This document shows positions 16,355 to 24,213 of a DNA stretch of 64,000 nucleotides, piece after piece. This DNA comes from Priestia endophytica DSM 13796 (GTDB lineage: Bacteria > Bacillota > Bacilli > Bacillales > Bacillaceae_H): NCBI RefSeq assembly GCF_900115845.1, contig NZ_FOXX01000008.1, forward strand, positions 1 through 64,000, given 5' to 3'. Numbering within the stretch: the first letter of the stretch is position 1; every line of letters starts with the position of its first letter. The position numbers and the translations under genes were made by a program. Below the pieces are notes generated by a model. It was not told the DNA's origin, did no database searches, and saw only the letters and a program-made list of their open reading frames with translations.

Positions 16355-16937
16355 ATTCATTAAGTAGTGATCTCTTAATAAAATTAAATAACTCTGCCTG
16401 GTACTTTTCTAAAGATTGATCTTGTTCTTGGCCTATGTAATATCTTTCAGCTGCATTTTCAATAAGATTGATAATCGTCTTGGAAGTCCATTTGACGTTT
16501 GTTGTACTTCTAATCTCATTTTGTTTAACAGCCTTCTCCATTACATTTCCAAGCCAGCTATAATAAGGTTCGTATACTAACTCCCATTTGTCTAAAGAAT
16601 GATTAAAAGCAAGCCCAGAATAAACAAGCACAATGATATCCTTATGCTTTTCAGTAATCTTAAAAGTATCAGCAATTAGGACTTTCAAAGTATCCCAGAA
16701 GCTCTCTCCTTCCTTTACTTCTTCTTGAACGCTTTTCAAGGTGAGAGTTAAAAGGTAATCTGCAATAGCAGGTATCAAATCATGTTTTGATTTAAAGTAC
16801 AAATAAAAAGTTCCTTGTGCAATTCCAGCTTTTTTAGCAATCTCTGATATAGATGCTTTATGAAGACCTTTCTCAGATATAACCTCTATAGAAGCTTGCA
16901 AAATTCTTTTATATTTATCATCTGATTTCTTTTGCAT
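16353..16937 (-). CDS. TetR-family repressor of the second SMR pair
   Basis: 194 residues. The N-terminal HTH reads KRILQASIEVISEKGLHKAS, then ISEIAKKAGIAQGTFYLYFKSK, a clear TetR DNA-binding domain. The C-terminal part is helical with aromatic residues for ligand binding. The same 9-3-9 operator AATGAATGA-N3-TCATTCATT lies both before this gene and before the SMR pair, so it very probably represses both and is relieved by the pump's substrate. Confidence 0.88.
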   Translation of the reverse strand: MQKKSDDKYKRILQASIEVISEKGLHKASISEIAKKAGIAQGTFYLYFKSKHDLIPAIADYLLTLTLKSVQEEVKEGESFWDTLKVLIADTFKITEKHKDIIVLVYSGLAFNHSLDKWELVYEPYYSWLGNVMEKAVKQNEIRSTTNVKWTSKTIINLIENAAERYYIGQEQDQSLEKYQAELFNFIKRSLLNE

Positions 16938-16955
16938 ATGGCATCTCCCCTCTTA

Positions 16956-16976
16956 AATGAATGACGTTCATTCATT
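16956..16976. promoter_or_regulatory. TetR operator before tetR
   Basis: Perfect AATGAATGA-CGT-TCATTCATT dyad about 20 bases upstream of the tetR ATG. It matches the dyad at 16294-16314. Confidence 0.85.
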
Positions 16977-17082
16977 ATAACACGCTATTTATAGAATTTC
17001 TAGGTAGTAAAGCTACAGAAAAATTCAGAGTTATTACATAACATGAATGAAAATCATTTTCATTGCCAATAATACAGCTAAT

Positions 17083-17112
17083 AAAAGGTAACCAGACGTC
17101 TGGTTACCTTTT
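17083..17112. terminator. Perfect 30-base palindromic terminator
   Basis: AAAAGGTAACCAGAC meets its exact complement GTCTGGTTACCTTTT with no loop bases. It lies just after the stop of the DUF1540 gene and can act in both directions. Confidence 0.65.
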
Positions 17113-17118
17113 AAAAAA

Positions 17119-17274
17119 TTAATGTTGTGGTTTAAATGTTTTGCAGTCTGTTTCTTCACTATTTGATGCTTCTTCACCCTTATGACTTACTACATAAATC
17201 GCGTCTGCCTTACACTTATTTCCAGAACCCCAATACGTACAATTGCTGACTTCACAAAGAACATCTTGAGCCAT
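17119..17274 (-). CDS. DUF1540 small cysteine-rich protein
   Basis: A 51-residue protein with the DUF1540 pattern: VLCEVSNCTYWGSGNKCKAD, then a hydrophilic SHKGEEASNS spacer and TDCKTFKPQH. Four cysteines spaced as in this family probably bind a metal, most likely zinc. It has a strong AAGGAGGTG site before the ATG. Such proteins are common in sporulating Firmicutes, often in multiple copies, and their function is unknown. Monocistronic, closed by the palindromic terminator immediately downstream. Confidence 0.8.
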   Translation of the reverse strand: MAQDVLCEVSNCTYWGSGNKCKADAIYVVSHKGEEASNSEETDCKTFKPQH

Positions 17275-17576
17275 TGTTTACACCTCCTTTTTTGTTATTA
17301 TTAACAGATATAATATAGTCAATACTATTTGTGTATCTTATACAAACCTAATTACCATAATGTGATTTATCAGAAGCATCCCTTTGGAAGTAATTATTAC
17401 AAAAGGTTTTGTATTAAAAATGGTCAATAAGTTTTTTTATAATGGTACTGATTATTGAAGAACAAAACGATTGTAGCTATCTCATATAATGGCGATCAGC
17501 AAAAATATTTTATGGGATAATTAATAACTATTTGAAGCACAATTTAATTAAAGAAACGAAACGGAGGTAGAGTACT
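17275..17576. other. Intergenic DNA before the first DUF3231 gene
   Basis: AT-rich spacer. Apart from the ribosome site of the following gene (ACGGAGGTAG at about 17561-17570) I see no clear structure. Confidence 0.3.
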
Positions 17577-18581
17577 GTGAAAGATAAAAATCCCATAAGT
17601 GCATCAGAGATCGGTACCCTTTGGCTTACATATCAAGAAAAAACCATGATCTTAAGAATATTAGAGTATTTCATTGAAAAAGCTGATGATCAACAAGCTA
17701 AAAATATAATGGGAGGCTTATGGCAAGAACTAAGTTACTATGTAACAAAAATAAAGAACATTTTTCAAGAGCAAGGTATAGCTATACCTATTGGATTTAC
17801 TGACACAGATGTTAATTTAGAAGCCCCTAAGTTATATGACAATGGATTTGATATTATGTTCGTACGTATTTTAAAAGAAATTAGTATGGGCATGTACACA
17901 CTTAATATGAATATGTCTTATCAAGATGAGGTTATGGAAATTTATGAAGGTTTGACTTCGACCACCCAAAAAATTTATAAGTCATCTACTCTTTATTTAC
18001 TTGAAAAAGGAATTCTTACCCTTCCACCTAAGGTGACAATGCCTAAGTCCTCTGAGTTTGTTGAAAGTAAAAACTATTTAAATGGATTTAATCTTTTTAA
18101 TAAAAAAAGAGCTTTAAATGACATTGAACTAGGTTATCTTCATCATGGAATCGAAACAAATAATATTGGAATGCAGCTGATTACTGGGTTCGCACAATGT
18201 GCAACAAACAAAGAAGTTAAACAATATTTTGTGAAAGGAAAAGAACTAGCTAAGAAACAAATAAAAGTATTTGAAGACATTCTTCTTCAAAATGATGTTC
18301 AGTTTTCTGCCACTTCTGGAAGTACTGTAACACCTTCTAAAGTAGCTCCATTTTCACAAAAGCTTATGATGTTCTGCATTTATCTTCTAAATGGTTTTGG
18401 ACTTGTAGGAAGTAGTTTTGGAACCATTTTCAGTTTGAGAAAAGATGTATCGATGAAAACGACATTAATCGCGAAGGATATCTACTTCTATGCTGATGAG
18501 GGAGTTAAAATTATGATTGAAAACGGTTGGCTAGAGGAACCACCGCAAATGGAAGATCGAGCAAAATTAATGAAGGATTAA
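17577..18581 (+). CDS. DUF3231 family protein (first copy)
   Basis: A 334-residue DUF3231 protein starting at GTG with ACGGAGGTAG upstream. The sequence is two related halves of about 165 residues, each beginning with S/E-rich helices then IGxxW or a LGYLHHGIETN-type turn, and each ending in a proline-rich linker. This matches the family's tandem four-helix-bundle, ferritin-like appearance. The end ENGWLEEPPQMEDRAKL is a family signature and recurs in the second copy at 38358-39353. The function is unknown. Such genes are frequent in spore-forming Bacillaceae. Confidence 0.82.
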   Translation: MKDKNPISASEIGTLWLTYQEKTMILRILEYFIEKADDQQAKNIMGGLWQELSYYVTKIKNIFQEQGIAIPIGFTDTDVNLEAPKLYDNGFDIMFVRILKEISMGMYTLNMNMSYQDEVMEIYEGLTSTTQKIYKSSTLYLLEKGILTLPPKVTMPKSSEFVESKNYLNGFNLFNKKRALNDIELGYLHHGIETNNIGMQLITGFAQCATNKEVKQYFVKGKELAKKQIKVFEDILLQNDVQFSATSGSTVTPSKVAPFSQKLMMFCIYLLNGFGLVGSSFGTIFSLRKDVSMKTTLIAKDIYFYADEGVKIMIENGWLEEPPQMEDRAKLMKD

Positions 18582-18647
18582 CCATCACAAAATTAAATCG
18601 TATATGAGTTGACCACTCTAGAAAAATAAAAAATAGAAGTGAAGAAA

Positions 18648-19115
18648 ATGACCAAAAAGGGATTAGAAAGTATTTTTTGGAGCATAGCATTACCAGGTTT
18701 TCCTCAACTCATGAATGGAAAACTTGTAAAAGGAATTCTATTTATTGGATTAGAAATATTAATCAATGTTCAGTCTAATTTTAATACAGTTATCATATTA
18801 AGCTTTCAAGGAGCAATTGAAAAAGCAATTGCGCAAACCAATTACCAATGGTTAATGTTTTACCCCTGCCTTTATTTTTTTGCAATGTGGGATGCTTATA
18901 GAGATGTCGAGGGTGAAAGTTCTCCTTTCATGTTTATCCCATTCGTATTCTCCGCCTATTTTGTTACAGTTGGAGTCATTTACTCCTCTACGTTTACGAT
19001 AAAGAATATATTATTAGGACCAATATGGCTATCCTTTCTTTGTTTACCAATTGGCTTACTAGTTGGAATGACTATAAAGAAAATAATTCTTTGGAAAATA
19101 GAAAACTCCACCTAA
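18648..19115 (+). CDS. Multi-pass membrane protein of unknown function
   Basis: About 155 residues with roughly four membrane helices. The opening SIFWSIALPGFPQLMNGKLV and the AMWDAYRDVEG motif recall small Bacillus membrane proteins whose N-terminus carries a P-G-x-Q-x-x-NG turn. The GTG at 18639 has no ribosome site. The ATG at 18648 with GAAGTGAAG upstream is preferred, though weakly. It lies about 65 bases after the DUF3231 gene, so the two may be co-transcribed. Confidence 0.55.
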   Translation: MTKKGLESIFWSIALPGFPQLMNGKLVKGILFIGLEILINVQSNFNTVIILSFQGAIEKAIAQTNYQWLMFYPCLYFFAMWDAYRDVEGESSPFMFIPFVFSAYFVTVGVIYSSTFTIKNILLGPIWLSFLCLPIGLLVGMTIKKIILWKIENST

Positions 19116-19239
19116 TAAAAGCCTCTTTTTTAATGAGAAACATAGGACTAAACACAAATTCCTATTTATTAACTTGTTCTTCTATCGTTTTGTAACAATC
19201 AGAGAATGAAGTAGCTATTAAGTTTATAGGCTGGAATCT

Positions 19240-19306
19240 AAAAAGAGCCATTTACGCTCTGGTGTAAATACGCCGGATGAGGTACCTCATTATCCTCTCT
19301 CTTTTT
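19240..19306. repeat. Palindromic three-way-junction element
   Basis: Outer arms AAAAAGAG (19240-19247) and CTCTTTTT (19299-19306) enclose two hairpins: ATTTAC-N8-GTAAAT (19250-19269) and the perfect 14-base palindrome ATGAGGTACCTCAT (19277-19290). The shape is nearly the same on both strands. It does not coincide with a gene. I cannot match it to a named riboswitch. A small dispersed repeat is my best guess. Confidence 0.45.
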
Positions 19307-19350
19307 ACAATTCAAGCTAATATAAGCAAGATAATCAATAAAACAGAAAA

Positions 19351-19379
19351 GAACAGACAGTAAAAATTCTGTCTGTTTC
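19351..19379 (-). terminator. Terminator of the tannase-like gene
   Basis: AACAGACAG and CTGTCTGTT are perfect arms around an 8-base loop, followed on the minus strand by CTTTTCTG. It is located about 70-100 bases after the esterase stop. Confidence 0.55.
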
Positions 19380-19449
19380 TCAAAATCTAACATGTGTATT
19401 AAAACTAAAAGGTGAACTTCTTCTTTGTATGATAGTCTATTGAACATAA

Positions 19450-21051
19450 TCAAGAACTTTTTGCGTTCTTATTTACATTACTACCCTTTCCGTTGTTGGA
19501 TGTGTTAGCTAACTTTTTACCATTAGAAGATGAAGAAGCTTTTGATGATGCAACAATACTATCTGTCCAATCAAATAGCTCATCTAAGTCATAATCTCCG
19601 CCGTGCGATTGGTCCCAAGGCATAGAGAAATCAACATTGAACCCGCTGTTTTCCAATTTTGCTGATAAAAGAGTTGGAACAGCGAGAGAAGTATCATTAT
19701 CTACTGTGCCCTGACGAATACGCCAATACGAAGAAGTAGTAGTTCCCTTTGTTCCGATATAGTACAGCGGGTTCAACATTTTTATCACGGAAGCGTCCGC
19801 AAGAGTACTGCTCACTGTGCTATTCTCTAAACCATACTGAGTAAAGTGCTGAGCCTTCGTAGTGGACGTACCAAACAGCTCATTCTCAGCATTGGTTAAA
19901 TCCAAGCCATCAAACGCAGACGGAGTCTTCATTCTGCCGACATATTGGATGTATTGGTCAAAATCAAGGTCAGTCACTTTTCCACCTTTAATTGTAATCC
20001 ATGTAAGAGAAGATAAATCGGTCCCACTGTCTAGTGCTTTTTGCGCAGAATCCATGACAAAGGATTTAACGTACTCTTTAAACGTACCGTTCCCGTTCTT
20101 ATTTAATGTTAACGGTGTTCCATTAGAGTCGGTAAGCTTTAGACTATTCACATAGTTAGGGAACAGAGCACTTAGTTCGTTCGAGACTTGAATTTGATCT
20201 TCAGTCAACGTTCCTTCCACCATTTCTCTTTGAATGTGATAGTCGGTATCGCTAGAAATGACAAGCTTCTTATAATCATTGATACCATTAAACAGCCACT
20301 CATAGGCCATATCAGCATGATCTAAATCTGTGATTGCAGCGTAGGAAGATACGGCAAAGATGTCGTCGCGCTCATTTGCTGCTCCAAGTTTCTTTAAATA
20401 AGAGTCATAATCTTTACTATTACCAGTAGCACCAAGCAAAGCAGAGAGTGCACCGCCTGCGCTTGTCCCATTTGAAATAATTTTCTCAGCATCACCAGGC
20501 ATAATTTTATCATTATAACGTAAATAACGAACCGCAGCTTTTAAGTCCACAATAGCTGCAGGAGCTTTACCTGTATATTCTCCACTTTCATTTTGTGTTG
20601 TTCGACCGCGTGCACCAGGCTCTGCTACCACATATCCTTTTGATAGTGCTACAAGTGCCGCATTTGGTTCCCCACTTCGTTCATCTAAGCCAGGACTCCC
20701 AGGCTCTGCAGGCATATACCCTCCAACTGTATTCGGAAAGAAGATAGGCGCGGTATCTACATTGTAGCTACCAATAGATGTTCCATCATAATACTCTTCA
20801 GGTACATAAATATTCATAATTTCATACTTCGTGTCAACAGGATTCTTGACATAAACGATTTTTTCATAAGCACGATAGGTAATCGTTTTTCCGTCTACTG
20901 TTGCTGTCTCTTCTGTGTAGTTATTCGAATTGAATTTTAAACTGTACTTTGTAATTGTATTAGTATCTGAATTAGCAGCCGAAACATTCATCAATGGCGC
21001 GCTTAGGAACCCACACACCAAAACAGAAGTAAGTATTTTTTTAGCTTTCAT
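19450..21051 (-). CDS. Secreted subtype-B tannase-like esterase
   Basis: 533 residues with an N-terminal signal peptide (MKAKKILTSVLVCGFLSAPL, cleavage after VSA-A about residue 26). The nucleophile elbow is NGTSAGGALSALLGA (Ser about 197). Near the end, MPWDQSHGGDYDLDELFDW supplies the acid and histidine of the triad, as in lactobacillary TanB-type tannases. These hydrolyse galloyl or feruloyl esters outside the cell. The family is clear. The exact ester is not. The C-terminal 35 residues are a Ser/Asn/Lys-rich disordered tail without an LPxTG anchor. AAGGAGAT precedes the ATG. A perfect palindrome over the promoter region suggests specific regulation. Confidence 0.75.
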   Translation of the reverse strand: MKAKKILTSVLVCGFLSAPLMNVSAANSDTNTITKYSLKFNSNNYTEETATVDGKTITYRAYEKIVYVKNPVDTKYEIMNIYVPEEYYDGTSIGSYNVDTAPIFFPNTVGGYMPAEPGSPGLDERSGEPNAALVALSKGYVVAEPGARGRTTQNESGEYTGKAPAAIVDLKAAVRYLRYNDKIMPGDAEKIISNGTSAGGALSALLGATGNSKDYDSYLKKLGAANERDDIFAVSSYAAITDLDHADMAYEWLFNGINDYKKLVISSDTDYHIQREMVEGTLTEDQIQVSNELSALFPNYVNSLKLTDSNGTPLTLNKNGNGTFKEYVKSFVMDSAQKALDSGTDLSSLTWITIKGGKVTDLDFDQYIQYVGRMKTPSAFDGLDLTNAENELFGTSTTKAQHFTQYGLENSTVSSTLADASVIKMLNPLYYIGTKGTTTSSYWRIRQGTVDNDTSLAVPTLLSAKLENSGFNVDFSMPWDQSHGGDYDLDELFDWTDSIVASSKASSSSNGKKLANTSNNGKGSNVNKNAKSS

Positions 21052-21111
21052 TTTTTAATCTCCTTCTCAAAAACTATATCTTTTTCTTTTAAATGGGCTT
21101 CCTGTATTAGA

Positions 21112-21126
21112 GGTGTATAATACACC
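21112..21126. promoter_or_regulatory. Candidate operator upstream of the tannase-like gene
   Basis: GGTGTATAATACACC is a perfect 15-base palindrome 60 bases upstream of the esterase ATG, overlapping a TATAAT/TATTAT box. It has the form of a repressor site. The regulator is unknown. Confidence 0.45.
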
Positions 21127-21356
21127 ATCTTTGTACCCTCCAATATAGATAGCTTATATCAAATTACTCTCCCATCATTACCTGTACTAATAAAAATCTG
21201 GAAGTGAATTAAATGGAACTAAACAAGAACTCAACTCCTTCCTTTCAGGTGAAACAGCACCTTTCCCTTTAGGTTTAAAATTTATTAATTACATGTATTA
21301 TTGCGAATAAACCTTAAGAAAACCTTAAGATTTTTCTTTTAGGAATTGAAAGCAAA
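21127..21356. other. Intergenic DNA between tannase-like and P4H genes
   Basis: AT-rich. Short complementary AGGTG/CACCT arms occur near 21248-21262. Nothing else is supported. Confidence 0.3.
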
Positions 21357-21358
21357 AT

Positions 21359-21387
21359 AAAAAATCACGCTCTGCGTGATTTTTTTA
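21359..21387 (-). terminator. Terminator of the prolyl 4-hydroxylase gene
   Basis: AAAAATCACGC-TCT-GCGTGATTTTTT is a strong stem with T tracts on both strands, overlapping the stop at 21385. Confidence 0.75.
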
Positions 21388-22041
21388 TCGAACTTTTTGT
21401 TTTCGCATCCACTGAGTAGCGACCCATTTTTCTCCTTTAACAACAGGCGCTCCCCCGTGAAGGGTGAGTTCATTAAGTTCGGTATTTTCATAAAAATATT
21501 CAAAATACAAAGCCATTCCTTTTTTGGGAGATACAGAGAAACCTAGCTTAGGAAAATAAGTTTCCCCACCCTCTTCAACATCGTTTAAGTACATAATTAA
21601 TGTACTAATGCGATTGTTTTTAGATGCTTTGCTGGTAGAAGCGAAATAATCATGATGTGCTTTATATTCTTGATCAGGTAAGTATTTCAAAATTTGAAGG
21701 CCTTCAGCATGCTCAATAGATGGGCCCATTATATCAGAAATCCTCATTTCAATTGCATGTACAAGTTCGTTTTCGCTTTCTTCAAAAAACATGCCGCTGC
21801 TTGTTCTAATATTATTTACTTCACGTGCAGCACCAATTCTTGAACGTTTCATTTTATCTTTGGATAGTTGTATGAGTTCGTCACATTCTTCATTACTTAG
21901 GACATTCCCTAACACTAGAACAAGAGGCTCTTCTAAACGGGCGATAATATCAATCTCTCTATCTTTTAATTTAATTTTGTTTCCCGAATGGTTAAAAATC
22001 GTTTGTTCTTTAGTCATTAAAGATGTATGAGTTAGACTCAT
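21385..22041 (-). CDS. Prolyl 4-hydroxylase-like 2OG-Fe(II) dioxygenase
   Basis: 218 residues, the length of the Bacillus anthracis-type bacterial P4H. The double-stranded beta-helix ligands are visible: HHDYF (His, Asp about 128-130) and TLHGGAPVVKGEKWVATQW, where His (about 194) and Lys (about 204) bind iron and 2-oxoglutarate. GGETYFPKLGFSVSPKKGMAL lies between. These enzymes hydroxylate proline in collagen-like or ribosomal substrates. The physiological target here is unknown. GGAGCC lies before the ATG. Single gene. Confidence 0.87.
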   Translation of the reverse strand: MSLTHTSLMTKEQTIFNHSGNKIKLKDREIDIIARLEEPLVLVLGNVLSNEECDELIQLSKDKMKRSRIGAAREVNNIRTSSGMFFEESENELVHAIEMRISDIMGPSIEHAEGLQILKYLPDQEYKAHHDYFASTSKASKNNRISTLIMYLNDVEEGGETYFPKLGFSVSPKKGMALYFEYFYENTELNELTLHGGAPVVKGEKWVATQWMRKQKVR

Positions 22042-22198
22042 CTTTCATCGGCTCCTCAAAAGAATTATTTTCCTGAATCTTCACCTAACTATATGTAAAC
22101 GTTTACCTATATAAATTATATCATAAAAGACAAGTAAATTCTGCTAGTAAAGTAAATAAAAAGACCGCTCTCATCTTAGAAAGCAGCCTGTAATCTAC

Positions 22199-23071
22199 TC
22201 ATTCATTTTTCTTTAAAAAGTCTCTCATAAAACGATTAACTTCTTGCGGCTTCTCATGTTGAGGCGCATGTCCTACACCCTCTAAGCGATGAATGGTTAT
22301 ATCACGCACATATTCGTCTATCCCATCTAAATTGCTATTTTCAAAAGCCGAATCCGCATCTCCCCAAATAATAAGCGTTGGAGATTCAAACATTGTATGG
22401 GGAAGCTTAGGCTGTATTTTTGTACTTTCCTCAAAAGGATAAAGGAAAATAGCACGATAGTAATGAAGCATGGATTTCATTGCTTCAGGCTGTGTCCAAG
22501 CCTCCACGTATTTTTTTTCATCTTCCTTTGTTAAATACCCTTTTTTTATTCCTGGCTCAGTTAGCAATTGTCTCATTTTCTCACAATTATTAGCTAAAAA
22601 GTATTCATGAGAATGAGGTTTCTGGAAGAATTCCATATAGCTGCTTGCTTTTCGCTGAGCTGGGTTTTCTGCTAGTTCTCTCTTAAATGTATAAGGATGA
22701 GGCGCATCAAACATAATCAATCTTTTTACATATTCAGGATACGTGTAAGAAAGGGCCCATGCAACCGCTCCACCCCAGTCATGTGCAACTAAAATACATT
22801 CTTTTTCTCCAAATGCTTTAATTAATCCTTTCACATCTTCTAGTAAAATAGCCATTTCATAGGATGAAATCTCTTCTGGTTTATCAGATAAGTTGTACCC
22901 TCTCATATCAACAGCTACTACACAATAATCTTCCGCAAATTCTTTTAATTGGTGATGCCAGTTGTACCAGAAATAAGGGAATCCATGTAAAAACAACATG
23001 AGTTCTCCTTCTCCTTCTGTTACGTAATGAATATTTACCTCATTCGCTTTTACATATCCATTTCTTAACAT
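22199..23071 (-). CDS. Alpha/beta hydrolase, epoxide hydrolase-like
   Basis: About 290 residues. The oxyanion HGFPYFWYNW (family HGFP), the nucleophile elbow HDWGGAVAW (Asp about 100 as the nucleophile) and the terminal EGVGHAPQHEKP (His) are typical of epoxide hydrolases and haloalkane dehalogenase-like enzymes, which use aspartate rather than serine. WGDADSAF gives the acid region. The ORF can start at 23089, but GGGGAGG is spaced 9 bases before the ATG at 23071 (MLRNGYVKANEV). The substrate is not predictable. Confidence 0.78.
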   Translation of the reverse strand: MLRNGYVKANEVNIHYVTEGEGELMLFLHGFPYFWYNWHHQLKEFAEDYCVVAVDMRGYNLSDKPEEISSYEMAILLEDVKGLIKAFGEKECILVAHDWGGAVAWALSYTYPEYVKRLIMFDAPHPYTFKRELAENPAQRKASSYMEFFQKPHSHEYFLANNCEKMRQLLTEPGIKKGYLTKEDEKKYVEAWTQPEAMKSMLHYYRAIFLYPFEESTKIQPKLPHTMFESPTLIIWGDADSAFENSNLDGIDEYVRDITIHRLEGVGHAPQHEKPQEVNRFMRDFLKKNE

Positions 23072-23519
23072 TCTATTCATCCTCCCCATCTAAACTTTTA
23101 ACAGTTAGGCACTTTACTCCTCCTAATGTATTTTGACAATTTATCAAGTTTACAAACTTAATAATGGTGGAAAAAGCCTTATAAAATAAAGATGTGAAGT
23201 ATTGAAAGGCACCTCTATTGATGGATAATTAAAAAGCTTAATAGTATGTAAAATTTTCATTAATCGTTTGGCTGGCTTTATTAACTGAATTGCTGATGTC
23301 CTTAATAAAGTTTGTGTATTTACGAAGTGAATTCAAATGACTTGTGAAAAGGTCTAAAGAACTGTAATTAACTTGACTTTATACAAAGTAAATGATTATA
23401 TTTCAAATAAATTTTACGGATCCATTCATGAAATGAAAGACGAGATAGAGCATATTTTTCAGACTATAAATATTACAACATTCAATTATTTTTATATTCT
23501 AGTAAAGACCTTTATCATC
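23072..23519. other. Intergenic DNA
   Basis: AT-rich. It contains only an unsupported overlap of short frames. No hairpin or promoter stands out. Confidence 0.3.
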
Positions 23520-24098
23520 TTATTCACCTATACCAAACCAAAAATTATCCCATATACTCTGTATTCTTGATTCCATCTTTTCAGGACCATAATAGGAGAA
23601 TTCAATAAATATTCCGTCAATTAAACATAAATAAGACATAATTAGGTTTTCAATATTTCCTGAACGTATTTCTTTCTTTTCAATACCTTCTAAAAAAATA
23701 GCATGTAAAATAGACGAAAAAGAAGCTTCAGACGAAAGAAATCTCTCATTTAAAATATGTTTTAGATGCTTTGGCGGAAAAATCATAGCTCTTTTTAAAA
23801 AAGCTGATTCATCTTCATGGTGTTTATAATATTTACATGTGTCAAGAAGAATGTACTTTAATTTCTCTTTAGGAGATAATTCGTGAATCTCTTTTATAAG
23901 TTGATTAATGTTATAGATATGCTCCCCAAGAATAGATTCAAAAAGGCATAAATAAAGATCTTCTTTACTCTTAAAATGATTATATATTGATGGCTTCTGT
24001 ATCCCTACTATCCTTGCAATTTCTGATAAGGTTGTTCCATCATATCCATACTCAGTAAAAAGTTTTAAGGAAACGGCTTTAATTTTATCCTTTGTCAT
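23520..24098 (-). CDS. TetR-family regulator
   Basis: 192 residues. N-terminal HTH: AVSLKLFTEYGYDGTTLSEI, then ARIVGIQKPSIYNHFKSKEDLY. The C-terminal helical domain carries a KYYKHHEDESAFLKRAM segment seen in TetR proteins of small-molecule export or degradation operons. GGAGG lies before the ATG. It follows the amidohydrolase gene by about 115 bases in the same direction, so it may control that operon. The ligand is unknown. No perfect dyad is obvious in the gap. Confidence 0.8.
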   Translation of the reverse strand: MTKDKIKAVSLKLFTEYGYDGTTLSEIARIVGIQKPSIYNHFKSKEDLYLCLFESILGEHIYNINQLIKEIHELSPKEKLKYILLDTCKYYKHHEDESAFLKRAMIFPPKHLKHILNERFLSSEASFSSILHAIFLEGIEKKEIRSGNIENLIMSYLCLIDGIFIEFSYYGPEKMESRIQSIWDNFWFGIGE

Positions 24099-24213
24099 TG
24101 TTAACCTCCATAATTTCTAATGTCATTGTATAAAATTATAAACACGTTCCCCCTCTAAATCTAATTCTTTGCATATTATCTTTCATTATAGGAAACTATC
24201 ATAAATCACCTGA

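Noticed and set aside
19238-19453. 71-codon minus-strand frame after the tannase-like gene
   Set aside because: Runs through two hairpin structures and starts inside the 3' end of the tannase-like gene. No ribosome site.
23373-23570. 65-codon plus-strand frame before the second tetR
   Set aside because: It overlaps the 3' end of tetR on the other strand and has no ribosome site or family match.
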